Shown: positions 15,532 through 24,191, numbered from the stretch's first letter. The stretch is 64,000 nucleotides of DNA from UBA2450 sp045226015 (GCA_045226015.1 JBGVBY010000001.1:1-64000), one strand, 5' to 3'. Notes: generated from the letters alone by a model not told the origin. Translations and numbers: made by a program.

Positions 15532-16779
15532 TTAAAGTCTAATATCTTTAATTTTTCTTCCAGGTTTAGCGGTCTTCTTAAAGACGATTTCGCCTTTAGA
15601 AATCGCACCTACTGGGCAGACATGTCCACAAAGTAAGCAACCGACACATTTATCGTGGTTACAATTTGGACGACGGCTTTCTTCATCCCATTCCATCGCT
15701 TGGTGAGCACCATCGTAACATGAGATATAACATCTACCACAACCGACACATTTTTCTTTGTCGATCTCTGGATAAACGATGTAGTCTCTATCGAGCTCTT
15801 CGGCAGGAATAATATTCTTATTGGCTTTGCCAATGAGTTCGTGTAAGGAATCGACTTTTTGTTCTTCCATGTAATGCATTAAGCCGTTACACATATCTTC
15901 AACAATGCGATAGCCATATTGCATAATTGCGGTTGTAACTTGAAGAGTTGTCGCACCTACTAAAATGAATTCAGCAGCGTCTTCCCAAGTTTCAATACCT
16001 CCAATACCGGAGATCTCGAGTCCTGGAATACCCACTCTTAATTGTTGAATGAATCTTAAGGCAACTGGTTTAACAGCTTTTCCGGAATATCCGGAAATAG
16101 CGGATTTACCGTTAACGATAGGCATACCGATCTTCTTATCTAAATCAACATTACAAATTGATTTGATGGTGTTGATCGCGGCTATACCGTCTGCTCCACC
16201 TTCTAAACACGCTTTTGCGACTGGCACCATATCAGTGATATTAGGTGTCATCTTAGACATCATTGGAAGTTGACTTCCACGTTTAACAGCTTGGCAGTAT
16301 CTCTTACATAATTCTGGGTTAGTTCCAACGTCACTACCCATCGCGTGAGATGTCATTTGAGGACATGATAAGTTCATTTCAATCATATCCGCGCCTGCTT
16401 CGGTAACTTTACGAGCAAGGTCTTCCCAACTCTCTTCGTCGTTACCCATAATAGAGGCGATTAATACTTGATTAGGATATTCTTTTTTAAGTCTTCTTAA
16501 ATCCGCTAAATTTTCTTCAAGAGAATGTTCAGCGATTTGTTCCATGTTTTTAAAGCCAACAAATGGTTCGGCTTCTTTTGACAAAGTATCAAATCTTGGT
16601 GATACTTCATTAATGACGTATGATTTTGGACCGATTGTCTTAAAGACAACACCACCCCAACCGACATCATATGCCTTTTTACACATGTCATAATCATTTC
16701 CTACTGGAGAAGATGATAGACAGAATGGGTTAGGGAATTTAACACCTAAGAAGGTAACACTTAAATCTTTCTTAACCAT
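15532..16779 (-). CDS. preA: NAD-dependent dihydropyrimidine dehydrogenase, catalytic subunit PreA
   Basis: The 415-aa flavoprotein has an FMN TIM-barrel (dihydroorotate dehydrogenase-like) with FCLSSSPVGNDYDMCKKAYD, the active-site Cys segment MIEMNLSCPQMTSHAMGSDV and SGIGGIETWEDAAEFI. It ends with two [4Fe-4S] motifs (CVGCGRCYISC; CVGCLLCGHVCP). With PreT it reduces uracil and thymine to dihydro-forms using NADH. It is the second gene of preTA, 2 nt after preT. Confidence 0.94.
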   Translation of the reverse strand: MVKKDLSVTFLGVKFPNPFCLSSSPVGNDYDMCKKAYDVGWGGVVFKTIGPKSYVINEVSPRFDTLSKEAEPFVGFKNMEQIAEHSLEENLADLRRLKKEYPNQVLIASIMGNDEESWEDLARKVTEAGADMIEMNLSCPQMTSHAMGSDVGTNPELCKRYCQAVKRGSQLPMMSKMTPNITDMVPVAKACLEGGADGIAAINTIKSICNVDLDKKIGMPIVNGKSAISGYSGKAVKPVALRFIQQLRVGIPGLEISGIGGIETWEDAAEFILVGATTLQVTTAIMQYGYRIVEDMCNGLMHYMEEQKVDSLHELIGKANKNIIPAEELDRDYIVYPEIDKEKCVGCGRCYISCYDGAHQAMEWDEESRRPNCNHDKCVGCLLCGHVCPVGAISKGEIVFKKTAKPGRKIKDIRL

Positions 16780-16781
16780 GA

Positions 16782-17987
16782 TTATTTACCTCCTAAATAT
16801 TTCTTAACAGCGTAGGCCACTTCTTTAGCGCCTCTAACTGCGTAGACAACAGTCTTTTCGCCACTACCGATGTCTCCACAAACGAAGACATTACCTTTCG
16901 CATTAGTGACTTCTTGCATCTTATTAACTTCAAAGCCAAGTAATCCAGCTTCAGTATATTGGCCAACAGCAAGAATGATTAAATCAGCTTTGACTTCAAG
17001 TTTTGCAGGAACAAAGCGATGTTGGAACACCACTTTCTTACCTTTTAAGGCAACAGGAACATATCCATCAATGATGGAAACACCTTGTTCTTGAGCGCCT
17101 TGAAGTTCTTTTTTACTTGCTTTGAATTCTTCAAAGGTTTCATAGACTACATCAGTGACTTGTTTAACACCTAAAAGTTTGAGTGTTGTAACTGTATCCA
17201 TAGCGACATCACCACCACCAATAACGAGAACGTTCTCTGGGACTTTGATGTTACCTTTTCTACGTTTTGCTTCATGTAAGAAATCAACTGCAGTCTTCAC
17301 AAATCTCTTACCAGCGAATAATGGTAAGACTTTGCCTTTGTTATGACCGACAGCAACCACCACTGCGTCGTTTTCTTTCTTAAGAGCTTCAAGATCTTCA
17401 ACGTTATGGTTAAGAATGATCTCAACACCTAGCTTTTGAATTCTCTTAACTTCTTTATCAACAACTGCGGATGGAAGACGATATTCAGGAATGCCGTATC
17501 TAAGATATCCACCTGCTTTTGCTTCTTTTTCGTACACTGTTACTTTATAACCATCTAAAGCAAGTAAACCAGCAATAGATAATCCCGCAGGACCACTACC
17601 AACAACTGCGACTTTCTTGCCATTAAGTGGTTTAGCTTCAAGAACATCCATCTTCATGGCGTCTTCAAAGTCTGTAACATATCTTTGGATTCTACCAATA
17701 TCAATTGGTTTATCAATGCCGCTTCTAGAGCAGCCTTGTTGACAATATCTTTCAGTTGGACAAACTCGAGCACAGATTGCGCCTAAGATATTATTAACTC
17801 TTACTGTTTCTGCTGCACCTTTAAAGTTTCTAAAGCGAACAGAACGAATAAATTTTGCTGGATCGGTTCCAGCAGGACACGCTTTCGAACATGGAGCGTC
17901 ATGACATAAAAGACATCTAGATGCCTCTTCCATCACAAGTTTTGGAGTATATCCCGCTTCATATTCTTTCAAGTACTTTTCGGACAT
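16782..17987 (-). CDS. preT: NAD-dependent dihydropyrimidine dehydrogenase, NADH-binding subunit PreT
   Basis: The 401-aa glutamate-synthase-small-subunit-like protein has N-terminal cysteines for [4Fe-4S] clusters (CLLCHDAPCSKACPAG; CARVCPTERYCQQGC). Two dinucleotide-binding folds follow: VAVVGSGPAGLSIAGLLA (FAD) and NVLVIGGGDVAMDTVTTLKL (NADH), plus the C-terminal VFVCGDIGSGEKTVVYAVRG. It passes NADH electrons to PreA. The SD is AGGAGG. It belongs with the other nucleobase-using genes of the window. Confidence 0.92.
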   Translation of the reverse strand: MSEKYLKEYEAGYTPKLVMEEASRCLLCHDAPCSKACPAGTDPAKFIRSVRFRNFKGAAETVRVNNILGAICARVCPTERYCQQGCSRSGIDKPIDIGRIQRYVTDFEDAMKMDVLEAKPLNGKKVAVVGSGPAGLSIAGLLALDGYKVTVYEKEAKAGGYLRYGIPEYRLPSAVVDKEVKRIQKLGVEIILNHNVEDLEALKKENDAVVVAVGHNKGKVLPLFAGKRFVKTAVDFLHEAKRRKGNIKVPENVLVIGGGDVAMDTVTTLKLLGVKQVTDVVYETFEEFKASKKELQGAQEQGVSIIDGYVPVALKGKKVVFQHRFVPAKLEVKADLIILAVGQYTEAGLLGFEVNKMQEVTNAKGNVFVCGDIGSGEKTVVYAVRGAKEVAYAVKKYLGGK

Positions 17988-18032
17988 TAAAAATCCTCCT
18001 ATTTAAGTATCAAAAAGAATTACCTTGTTTTT

Positions 18033-18062
18033 ATTTTACAATAAATGATATTTATTTGTCAG
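18033..18062 (-). promoter_or_regulatory. Promoter of preTA
   Basis: On the minus strand, -35 CTGACA (18057-18062) and -10 TAAAAT (18033-18038) are 18 bp apart, about 45 bp before preT. Confidence 0.5.
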
Positions 18063-18089
18063 TTATTAGTTTTAATCAATTATAGAAAG

Positions 18090-18121
18090 TTAACAACTTT
18101 TGCAAATATGTTAGTTGTTAA
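18090..18121. promoter_or_regulatory. Candidate regulator site upstream of preT
   Basis: A perfect 9-bp inverted repeat, TTAACAACT-N14-AGTTGTTAA, lies about 28 bp upstream of the preT -35 box. It has no T-tract and sits below the lipoprotein terminator. The location suits an activator or repressor of pyrimidine reduction (inference). Confidence 0.45.
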
Positions 18122-18124
18122 ACA

Positions 18125-18150
18125 TAGAAAAAGGAGTGGTTTCCCACTCC
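18125..18150 (-). terminator. Terminator of the GGNT-repeat lipoprotein
   Basis: GGAGTGG-TTTC-CCACTCC forms a 7-bp GC-rich stem, followed on the minus strand by TTTTTCTATG. It begins 20 nt past the stop codon. Confidence 0.8.
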
Positions 18151-18169
18151 ATAATAACATAGTTATTAA

Positions 18170-19291
18170 TTAATCAGCGTAATCGTAAATATCGATTTGA
18201 GCGCAGAGGTATCCATCATAGATGTATGAATATATTTCAATACCGCATGATTCATCACTTGAGATAAGGATCATTTCGTAGTAAGGATCACCCTCACCAA
18301 ATTCTTCATCGTATCCAGTAGTATTTGCGTCAAAGTAACCTTCAGAAACTAATTCAACATAATCAGGGAGATAATACGCTAATTCGTAAGCACCTGATTG
18401 AAGGTTTTCTTCACCACTATCAGTGCTTTCTTCAATATCAACCGCCATGTTATAGCTAAGATATGTTGAATCCCAACTAACTTGGACACCTGCTCCAGCA
18501 GCGGTTAAAGCGGCATTGTAATCACTAGATACTTTTGCGGCGTTATAAACAACTGTTTGTCCACCTGAGCTTCCACCGGATTCTCCGCCTGTACTGCCAC
18601 CACCGGATTCTCCACCAGTGCTTCCGCCTTCACCTAATGTAACTGTTAATCCAACAATCCATTTTTGTACTTTAGATGCATTATTGACACTAAATGTAAC
18701 TTTGTCAGCAGAACCTGACCAGTCTGGAGAAGTAAATGTGCCTTTATCTGCAGTAACAGTTCCTTCAGTTTTGTTACTTGGAACTTTTGCAAATTCAAAC
18801 GAAATAGCAGTAATGCCACTACCAGAAACTGATAATGTGTTTCCAGCGTACATTCTTAAGCATTGTCCAGCTCCACCATCACCTTTGTTATAGAAGAAAG
18901 TAGGAACGTTTTTATTGCTGTTACTACCAACACCACCACTAACGGTTACACCATTAATAGTGAGATCTTCAAATACAAGTGATCCATTTTCGCCAACTTC
19001 TTTATATGGGGAAACATCTTTAAAGACGATAGAAACGGTTTGGTTTTGTTCAGTGTTTCCGCCAGTGTTTCCTCCAGTGTTGCCTCCGGTTTCTCCACCA
19101 GTGTTACCACCTGTGTTTCCGCCAGTGTTTCCGCCAGTGTTGCCTCCGGTTTCTCCACCAGTGTTACCACCTGTGTTGCCACCGGTGTTTCCACCTGGGA
19201 CATAATAGATAATTGTTGGTTCTTCGTTACAACTTGCTAAGGATAATCCCATAGCCGCAATAGCGATAGATAAGTATGCTAATTTTCTCAT
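18170..19291 (-). CDS. Surface lipoprotein with GGNT tetrapeptide repeats
   Basis: The 373-aa protein begins with a lipoprotein signal peptide whose lipobox LASC places the acylated Cys at residue 21. Residues 33-80 are twelve tetrapeptides, GGNT or GGET, a flexible stalk. Residues about 85-220 form a beta-rich domain of unknown family, followed by a second Gly/Ser-rich linker (STGGESGGGSTGGESGG). The acidic, Tyr-rich C-terminal domain (about 250-373) contains DSGEENLQSGAYELAYYLPD and ends YSYIYDGYLCAQIDIYDYAD. I recognise no enzyme motif. It is monocistronic with its own promoter and terminator. Confidence 0.85.
   Translation of the reverse strand: MRKLAYLSIAIAAMGLSLASCNEEPTIIYYVPGGNTGGNTGGNTGGETGGNTGGNTGGNTGGNTGGETGGNTGGNTGGNTEQNQTVSIVFKDVSPYKEVGENGSLVFEDLTINGVTVSGGVGSNSNKNVPTFFYNKGDGGAGQCLRMYAGNTLSVSGSGITAISFEFAKVPSNKTEGTVTADKGTFTSPDWSGSADKVTFSVNNASKVQKWIVGLTVTLGEGGSTGGESGGGSTGGESGGSSGGQTVVYNAAKVSSDYNAALTAAGAGVQVSWDSTYLSYNMAVDIEESTDSGEENLQSGAYELAYYLPDYVELVSEGYFDANTTGYDEEFGEGDPYYEMILISSDESCGIEIYSYIYDGYLCAQIDIYDYAD
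19052..19195 (-). repeat. 12-bp tandem repeat encoding (GGNT/GGET)12
   Basis: Twelve consecutive 12-nt units encode GGNT, with GGET at units 4 and 9. The units vary at third positions, and a larger period joining NT-NT-NT-ET blocks is visible. Such coding tandem repeats usually vary in copy number between strains. Confidence 0.9.
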
Positions 19292-19315
19292 AATTAATCA
19301 CCTCTTGGTTTTATA

Positions 19316-19343
19316 TTTATAACATATAAGTTGTCATTAACAA
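19316..19343 (-). promoter_or_regulatory. Promoter of the GGNT-repeat lipoprotein
   Basis: On the minus strand, -35 TTGTTA (19338-19343) and -10 TATAAA (19316-19321) are 16 bp apart, ahead of SD AGAGGTGAT. Confidence 0.5.
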
Positions 19344-19366
19344 AATATTTTGTGAATTCATCAACA

Positions 19367-21283
19367 TTATTTGTTGATTTCTTTATAGATGTCGATAATC
19401 TTACTCGTCCATTTATCAACACTGTATTTTTTCATCGTTTTCTTCGCGTTTTCAATGATGGTTTTATTATTTCCAAATAAAGCTTTTTCGAGTCTTTCCG
19501 CCCATTGATTGAAGTCTTTATATACATAAGCGTTATATTTATCGATGAAGACTTCTTCGATTGCTCTATCATCTTTCGCGAGTATTAACGTTCCACTTGT
19601 CGCGGCTTCAAAATACGTTAATCCCTGGGTTTCAAAGTTACTCGCAGTCACGAAGACATCAAATAACGCATAATAGTATTTAAGTTTTTCGTTTTCAACT
19701 TCACCAACGAAGATAACATAGTCTTCTAACTCTAATTTTTTGATGGTCTTTTTAAGCGCGTTAACTGCATCTCCTACTCCCACAATCATGAAGACGATAT
19801 TTGGAATTTCATCTTTAATCTTTTCGATATATTCAAGAGTCTCAACGATATTCTTTTCTGTAGACACTCTTCCGATATAGCCAAGAACCTTCTTGTTTTT
19901 GAGTCCGTATTGTTTTTTAAGTTTCTTAACTTCTTCTAAATCATCTTTAGATATTTCAAAACGTTCAAAATCAATTGAACTTGGTAAGATACGAATGTCT
20001 TTAGCCTTGCTTTCTTTAAATAGAATGTCATAGCTCTTTAAAGAAGGAACGGTGACTACTGGACATTCCTTATACACTCTAGAGAATACAAACTTTCTAG
20101 CGGTCTTATACGTAATATCTCCAATTAACTTACCAAACTTATGTTCGTAATATAACTTCCACAAGGTGTGATAAGAATAAAGCATCTTAATACCTGTATA
20201 TTTAGATAACCATAAAGCGATTTGACCCATTGAATATTCAGTGTGTAGATGTAAATAATCAAATCCAAAGGTAGTAAGAGCCTTCGCGTTTCTTTGGAAT
20301 GATAAGTTTTTAAGTAAATGTAAGTCCTTATGACCTTTAATCAATCTAGCGGTGTTACTCATCACTGGAATGATATCTTTAGGTAAGTTATCTAATGGAT
20401 ATTTCTTATCCCATAAGGCAACAACATAAGATTCATAGCCAAGTTTATCGAGTTCTTCTTTTAAGAGTTTAACGACGATCGCCACTCCATTAACGAATAA
20501 TGGGAAGACATCAATTAAAAGAGCGACTCTTTTTGGTAAAGGTTCATCATTAATGATTTTATCTAAGTGAGAATAAAATCTCTCATTATAGCGGACTTCT
20601 TTAGGGATAAACGCTTCAATATCCTTTTTAGAGTCTCCAACAATAACATCATAATTGTGTTTGCGGTATTTCTTCTCAACTTCACGAGATAAGTCTTCTT
20701 TGTAATATAAGAAGTGAGAAGTTGCAGGATATGTAGAGAACACGACTTTTGGATTATTCTTTGCTCGATCAAACATCGCAAATCTTGTATCGATATTGAT
20801 GATTGAATCAAATTGACCAAAGAAGATATATGTGGGGGTTTTAAAAGAAGGTAAGTTTCTTGATAAAAGATAGTCATCTTTATAGTTGTTAAATGGAGAG
20901 ATAAGAATGTATTTAGAAATATTCTTAACCTTGCTGGTTTGTAAATAAGAGGCCACTAAAGCACCTAGTCCAAAACCCATAACAATAAGTTTTTCTTTTT
21001 TGATTATCTTTTCTTCAATTGAGTAACTAATTAAAGCAGAGAAAACCTTCGCGTAATAATTTAACACTAATACACGATCCCCTTTATTAAGGAGTTTAAA
21101 GATCATCACCTTGTATCCTTTATTAATATAAGGAGCGAGTAAATCATAGAAACATAAATCCCCATTTACATGAAGCGTAGGAAAAACAATTGTCTTATCC
21201 TTAGTAGAACTAGGATTATAAACAAGCACTTCATATGGGTTATGTTCGATTTCGAATTTAAAACTCTTCGGTGTCTTTTTCAT
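19367..21283 (-). CDS. Glycosyltransferase family 4 fused to an N-terminal alpha/beta-hydrolase-like domain
   Basis: The 638-aa protein has two parts. Residues about 1-225 look like an alpha/beta-hydrolase, with the elbow IVMGFGLGALVASYL, FFGQFDSIINI and ATSHFLYY. The nucleophile position of G-x-S-x-G is Gly, so this domain is probably not catalytic. Residues about 250-638 are GT-B/GT4: LIDVFPLFVNGVAIVVKLL, YLHLHTEYSMGQIALWL, YSYHTLWKLYYEH, LGYIGRVSTEKNI and SNFETQGLTYFEAATSG. The HTEYSMG and TQGLTYFEA segments resemble the diacylglycerol glucosyltransferases of Acholeplasma and Firmicutes, so membrane glycolipid synthesis is likely. No SD is evident. Confidence 0.82.
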   Translation of the reverse strand: MKKTPKSFKFEIEHNPYEVLVYNPSSTKDKTIVFPTLHVNGDLCFYDLLAPYINKGYKVMIFKLLNKGDRVLVLNYYAKVFSALISYSIEEKIIKKEKLIVMGFGLGALVASYLQTSKVKNISKYILISPFNNYKDDYLLSRNLPSFKTPTYIFFGQFDSIINIDTRFAMFDRAKNNPKVVFSTYPATSHFLYYKEDLSREVEKKYRKHNYDVIVGDSKKDIEAFIPKEVRYNERFYSHLDKIINDEPLPKRVALLIDVFPLFVNGVAIVVKLLKEELDKLGYESYVVALWDKKYPLDNLPKDIIPVMSNTARLIKGHKDLHLLKNLSFQRNAKALTTFGFDYLHLHTEYSMGQIALWLSKYTGIKMLYSYHTLWKLYYEHKFGKLIGDITYKTARKFVFSRVYKECPVVTVPSLKSYDILFKESKAKDIRILPSSIDFERFEISKDDLEEVKKLKKQYGLKNKKVLGYIGRVSTEKNIVETLEYIEKIKDEIPNIVFMIVGVGDAVNALKKTIKKLELEDYVIFVGEVENEKLKYYYALFDVFVTASNFETQGLTYFEAATSGTLILAKDDRAIEEVFIDKYNAYVYKDFNQWAERLEKALFGNNKTIIENAKKTMKKYSVDKWTSKIIDIYKEINK

Positions 21284-21318
21284 TTTCTATACTTGTTGCC
21301 CTTATTATATAAGAAGAA

Positions 21319-21786
21319 TTATTTCATAGTCATTATTTGTTTGAATATTTGGTAATCAGTTAATGACACTACACTTTTATTAATTATTTCAGATAATCTT
21401 TCAACCGCATATTCAACTGAGAAAGTATGATATGAGTCATATAAAGATAGCATTTTATCCGCCTTAAGTAATTTGTATAGCTTAGATGAGCTTTTTTTCT
21501 TAATAATTACATATGCACGGAAAATATAACCAATCCATTTAAGAACTGGAACAGGATATTTAATGCCTTCTTTTTCGTTTAAACTTGGATAATTATCGGT
21601 TAAATAATGATACATATAAGGAACACTAAAATAATTACGATAGTTACCACTATCATCCATCTCTTTTGCAAGTTCGCTATTCATAAATCTAGCAATGAAT
21701 AAAGGAGAACTACATTTGAACATAGATAAAGAATCTGAGAAAAACTCAGATTGAAGTTCACACATATGTTGTTGATGAATTGTCAT
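21319..21786 (-). CDS. Hypothetical protein, 155 aa
   Basis: I do not recognise the family with confidence. The protein is soluble, with features such as SSPLFIARFMNSELAKEMDD, YFSVPYMYHYLTDNYPSL, KYPVPVLKWIGYIFRAYVII and YDSYHTFSVEYAVERLSEII. The style resembles small helical antitoxin-like proteins in Firmicute accessory loci, but no toxin gene is adjacent. The SD AAGGAG precedes ATG. It lies between rplQ and the glycosyltransferase, whose gene starts 35 nt after its stop, so the two may be co-transcribed. Confidence 0.6.
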   Translation of the reverse strand: MTIHQQHMCELQSEFFSDSLSMFKCSSPLFIARFMNSELAKEMDDSGNYRNYFSVPYMYHYLTDNYPSLNEKEGIKYPVPVLKWIGYIFRAYVIIKKKSSSKLYKLLKADKMLSLYDSYHTFSVEYAVERLSEIINKSVVSLTDYQIFKQIMTMK

Positions 21787-21916
21787 ATATGCTCCTTATA
21801 AATTATTGTGAATTTTTATATGAAATCCACTTTCTATTATTTTATATGAAGTAGTACCTCTTTACATATGTAAGTTTATTATTTTAACCATTCAATAATC
21901 GAAAATACATACAATG

Positions 21917-21940
21917 ACTTTGTTGCGTATGCTACAAAGT
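21917..21940. promoter_or_regulatory. Inverted repeat upstream of the 155-aa gene
   Basis: ACTTTGT-N10-ACAAAGT, with TTGCGTATGC inside, lies 130 bp upstream of the 155-aa gene and just beyond the rplQ terminator. It has no T-tract. Its role is unknown; a TTGCGTA word also occurs at the nrdD promoter. Confidence 0.3.
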
Positions 21941-21955
21941 TGGTTTGTCTAGTTG

Positions 21956-21983
21956 TATGCAAACAAAAAAGAGGCATAAGCCT
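21956..21983 (-). terminator. Terminator of the S10-spc-alpha operon
   Basis: AAGAGGC-ATAA-GCCTCTT forms a 7-bp stem, followed on the minus strand by TTTTTTGTTTG. It begins 20 nt past the rplQ stop. Confidence 0.9.
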
Positions 21984-22002
21984 CTTAATTGTGTTCAGTT
22001 AA

Positions 22003-22404
22003 TTAGTCGACCCAAGCAACTAAGACCACTGGTGCGTCATCACCACGACGGTTTTCAAGTTTTAAACGTCTAGTGTAACCACCATTACGTCCTTTCATTT
22101 TTGGACCGATAACGTTAAAGAGCTTATCTAAAGCGGAGACTCCTTCACTAGCTTCGATATTTCTTACGAATCTAGCAGCTTGTCTTTTCGCATTCATTAC
22201 ATCTTCTTTTTTAGTTAATGTAACGAGTCTATCAGCTTCTTTAACAACATCACGAGCGACAGCTTCTGTAACTTTAACGGATTCATGAATGATTAAATCG
22301 GTAACGACATTACGAAGCATGTTTTCATATTTGCTTTTTGTGTAAGCGGCCTTAAATCTAACGCCGGTCTTACCATGAACATTTTTACGACCTTGTGCTG
22401 GCAT
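22003..22404 (-). CDS. rplQ: 50S ribosomal protein L17
   Basis: The 133-aa bL17 protein lines the exit of the peptide tunnel. Expected blocks are FKAAYTKSKYENMLRNVVTDL, VVKEADRLVTLTKKEDVMNAKRQA and YTRRLKLENRRGDDAPVVLV. Bacterial L17 usually starts MNHR-KLGR; here it starts MPAQGRKNVHGKTGVRF, a modestly divergent N-terminus. It is the last gene of the ribosomal super-operon and is followed by a strong terminator. Confidence 0.96.
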   Translation of the reverse strand: MPAQGRKNVHGKTGVRFKAAYTKSKYENMLRNVVTDLIIHESVKVTEAVARDVVKEADRLVTLTKKEDVMNAKRQAARFVRNIEASEGVSALDKLFNVIGPKMKGRNGGYTRRLKLENRRGDDAPVVLVAWVD

Positions 22405-22422
22405 AATTTCTTTCCTCCTAAA

Positions 22423-23388
22423 TTATTCGAAATCCTTGAATGATAAGCCAATGCTGGCGAGTTTCTCTTTAATTTCTTTAAGAGATTTCTTACCGAGATT
22501 TTTGACTTTCATCATGTCTTCTTCGCTCTTTTCTGTTAATTCAAGAACAGAAGAGATTTGTGCTCTCTTTAAGCAGTTATAGCTTCTAACTGATAAATCG
22601 AGATCATCGATTGTGACATTTTCATATTTGTTCTCTTCAACTTTTTCCACTTCTTTTTCAATATTGATGTCGGTGGTAATGTTTGCTAAATCTAAGAATT
22701 TTTCTAAGTGTTTAATTAATAATTCAGCAGCCCAGACGACAGCTTCTTGTGGAAGGATGGAACCATTGGTCCAAACTTCTAAAGTGAGCTTATCAAATTT
22801 TGAATCATGACCAACACGGGTGTTATCAACCGCATAGTTAGTCTTTTTAACAGGGGAATAATTGCTATCAGTAGCAATAACTCCGACTGGGAAAGAAGGG
22901 TGGAGAATCTTGTTTTGTTCTCCGGTAACGTAACCTCTACCATTACGAGCGTGAAGCACCATATGTAAGCTACCACCTTCAGCGACGTGAGCAAGGACAA
23001 CGTCCTTGTTAACAACAGTCACACCAGTTGGGCAAACGATATCTTCACCAGTAACAGTTTTTGGACCTTCAACATTGATTTCAAGTCTCTTGTTAGCGTT
23101 TTCTTCATCATCAATTTTTAAGACTAAATCTTTAAGATTTAAGATGATGTTGGTGACGTCTTCTTCCACTCCACTTAGAGCAGAGAATTCGTGTTGAGCG
23201 CCTTCTACTTCAATCGCATAGACACTTGCGCCTGGAAGAGCACTTAAAAGGACTCTTCTTAAAGCATTACCAAGAGTTAAACCAAAACCTCTTTCGAGTG
23301 GTTCAATGATGAAACGACCATAATTTTCGTTTCCATCGTAATCTGCTTGAGTAATACCAAATCTTTCAAAAGGATTAGCGATTTTCAT
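22423..23388 (-). CDS. rpoA: RNA polymerase alpha subunit
   Basis: The 321-aa protein has the dimerising N-terminal domain (FIIEPLERGFGLTLGNALRR at residues about 26-45; HPSFPVGVIATDSNYSPV). A linker rich in Glu and Lys follows. The C-terminal DNA- and activator-binding domain (about 255-318) shows IDDLDLSVRSYNCLKRAQI and VKNLGKKSLKEIKEKL. It lies in the canonical rpsM-rpsK-rpoA-rplQ order. Confidence 0.98.
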   Translation of the reverse strand: MKIANPFERFGITQADYDGNENYGRFIIEPLERGFGLTLGNALRRVLLSALPGASVYAIEVEGAQHEFSALSGVEEDVTNIILNLKDLVLKIDDEENANKRLEINVEGPKTVTGEDIVCPTGVTVVNKDVVLAHVAEGGSLHMVLHARNGRGYVTGEQNKILHPSFPVGVIATDSNYSPVKKTNYAVDNTRVGHDSKFDKLTLEVWTNGSILPQEAVVWAAELLIKHLEKFLDLANITTDINIEKEVEKVEENKYENVTIDDLDLSVRSYNCLKRAQISSVLELTEKSEEDMMKVKNLGKKSLKEIKEKLASIGLSFKDFE

Positions 23389-23408
23389 ATTAGTTATTCC
23401 TCCTTTGA

Positions 23409-23795
23409 TTATCCACGTGGACGTTTTGGTGGACGGCAGCCATTATGTGGAATTGGAGTGGTATCAACGATACTTAATACTTGTAATCCACTGACAGCGA
23501 GAGAACGGATTGCACCTTCTCTACCTGGACCTGGGCCTTTCACATCAACATCAACTTGACGGATGCCTTGATCGTAAGCACTCTTAGCAGCAGCTTCAGC
23601 AGCTTGTTGAGCCGCGAATGGAGTGGATTTCTTAGCACCTTTGAATCCTAATGCACCTGCACTGCTCCAGGCAATAGCATTGCCTTCAGCATCGGTGATT
23701 GTAACAATTGTGTTATTGAAGGTTGAATGAATGTGAGCAACGCCTTTAGTAAACGAGCGTTTGACTTTCTTTTTACGAGTTGTAGTTTTAGCCAT
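23409..23795 (-). CDS. rpsK: 30S ribosomal protein S11
   Basis: The 128-aa uS11 protein of the platform shows GVAHIHSTFNNTIVTITD, AWSSAGALGFKGAKKSTPFA and the C-terminal DTTPIPHNGCRPPKRPRG. The length and position are standard. Confidence 0.98.
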   Translation of the reverse strand: MAKTTTRKKKVKRSFTKGVAHIHSTFNNTIVTITDAEGNAIAWSSAGALGFKGAKKSTPFAAQQAAEAAAKSAYDQGIRQVDVDVKGPGPGREGAIRSLAVSGLQVLSIVDTTPIPHNGCRPPKRPRG

Positions 23796-23813
23796 TTTCC
23801 TATTCTCCTTTCA

Positions 23814-24191
23814 TTAACCTTGTGGAGCACTCTTCTTATTAGCGATTGTCTTACGTGGGCCTTTACGAGTACGGGCATTAGTCTTGGTTCTTTGACCACG
23901 GACTGGTAAGCCTTTCTTGTGTCTTTGTCCACGATAGCAGCCAATTTCAGTGAGTCTCTTAATATTTAAAGCGACTTCTCTACGAAGATCACCTTCGACC
24001 TTGAGTTTGCTAACTTCGGTACGGATTGCGTTCATTTGATCATCAGAGAGATCTTTAACGCGGATGGAAGCATCAACTTTTGCAGCTTCACAGATTTTTC
24101 TAGCAGTAGTTCTACCAATACCGTAAATATAGGTAAGGGAGAAGGCTACTGGTTTGTCATTTGGAATATCAACACCAACGATACGTGCCAT
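23814..24191 (-). CDS. rpsM: 30S ribosomal protein S13
   Basis: The 125-aa uS13 protein of the head contacts tRNA and bridges to the large subunit. Recognisable blocks are MARIVGVDIPNDKPVAFSLT, YIYGIGRTTARKICEAA and GCYRGQRHKKGLPVRGQRTK. It lies 18 nt upstream of rpsK. Confidence 0.98.
   Translation of the reverse strand: MARIVGVDIPNDKPVAFSLTYIYGIGRTTARKICEAAKVDASIRVKDLSDDQMNAIRTEVSKLKVEGDLRREVALNIKRLTEIGCYRGQRHKKGLPVRGQRTKTNARTRKGPRKTIANKKSAPQG

Noticed and set aside
18915..19240. Long open frames on both strands over the lipoprotein repeat
   Set aside because: They arise from the 12-bp coding repeat, which keeps several frames open; only the frame with signal peptide and lipobox has an SD.
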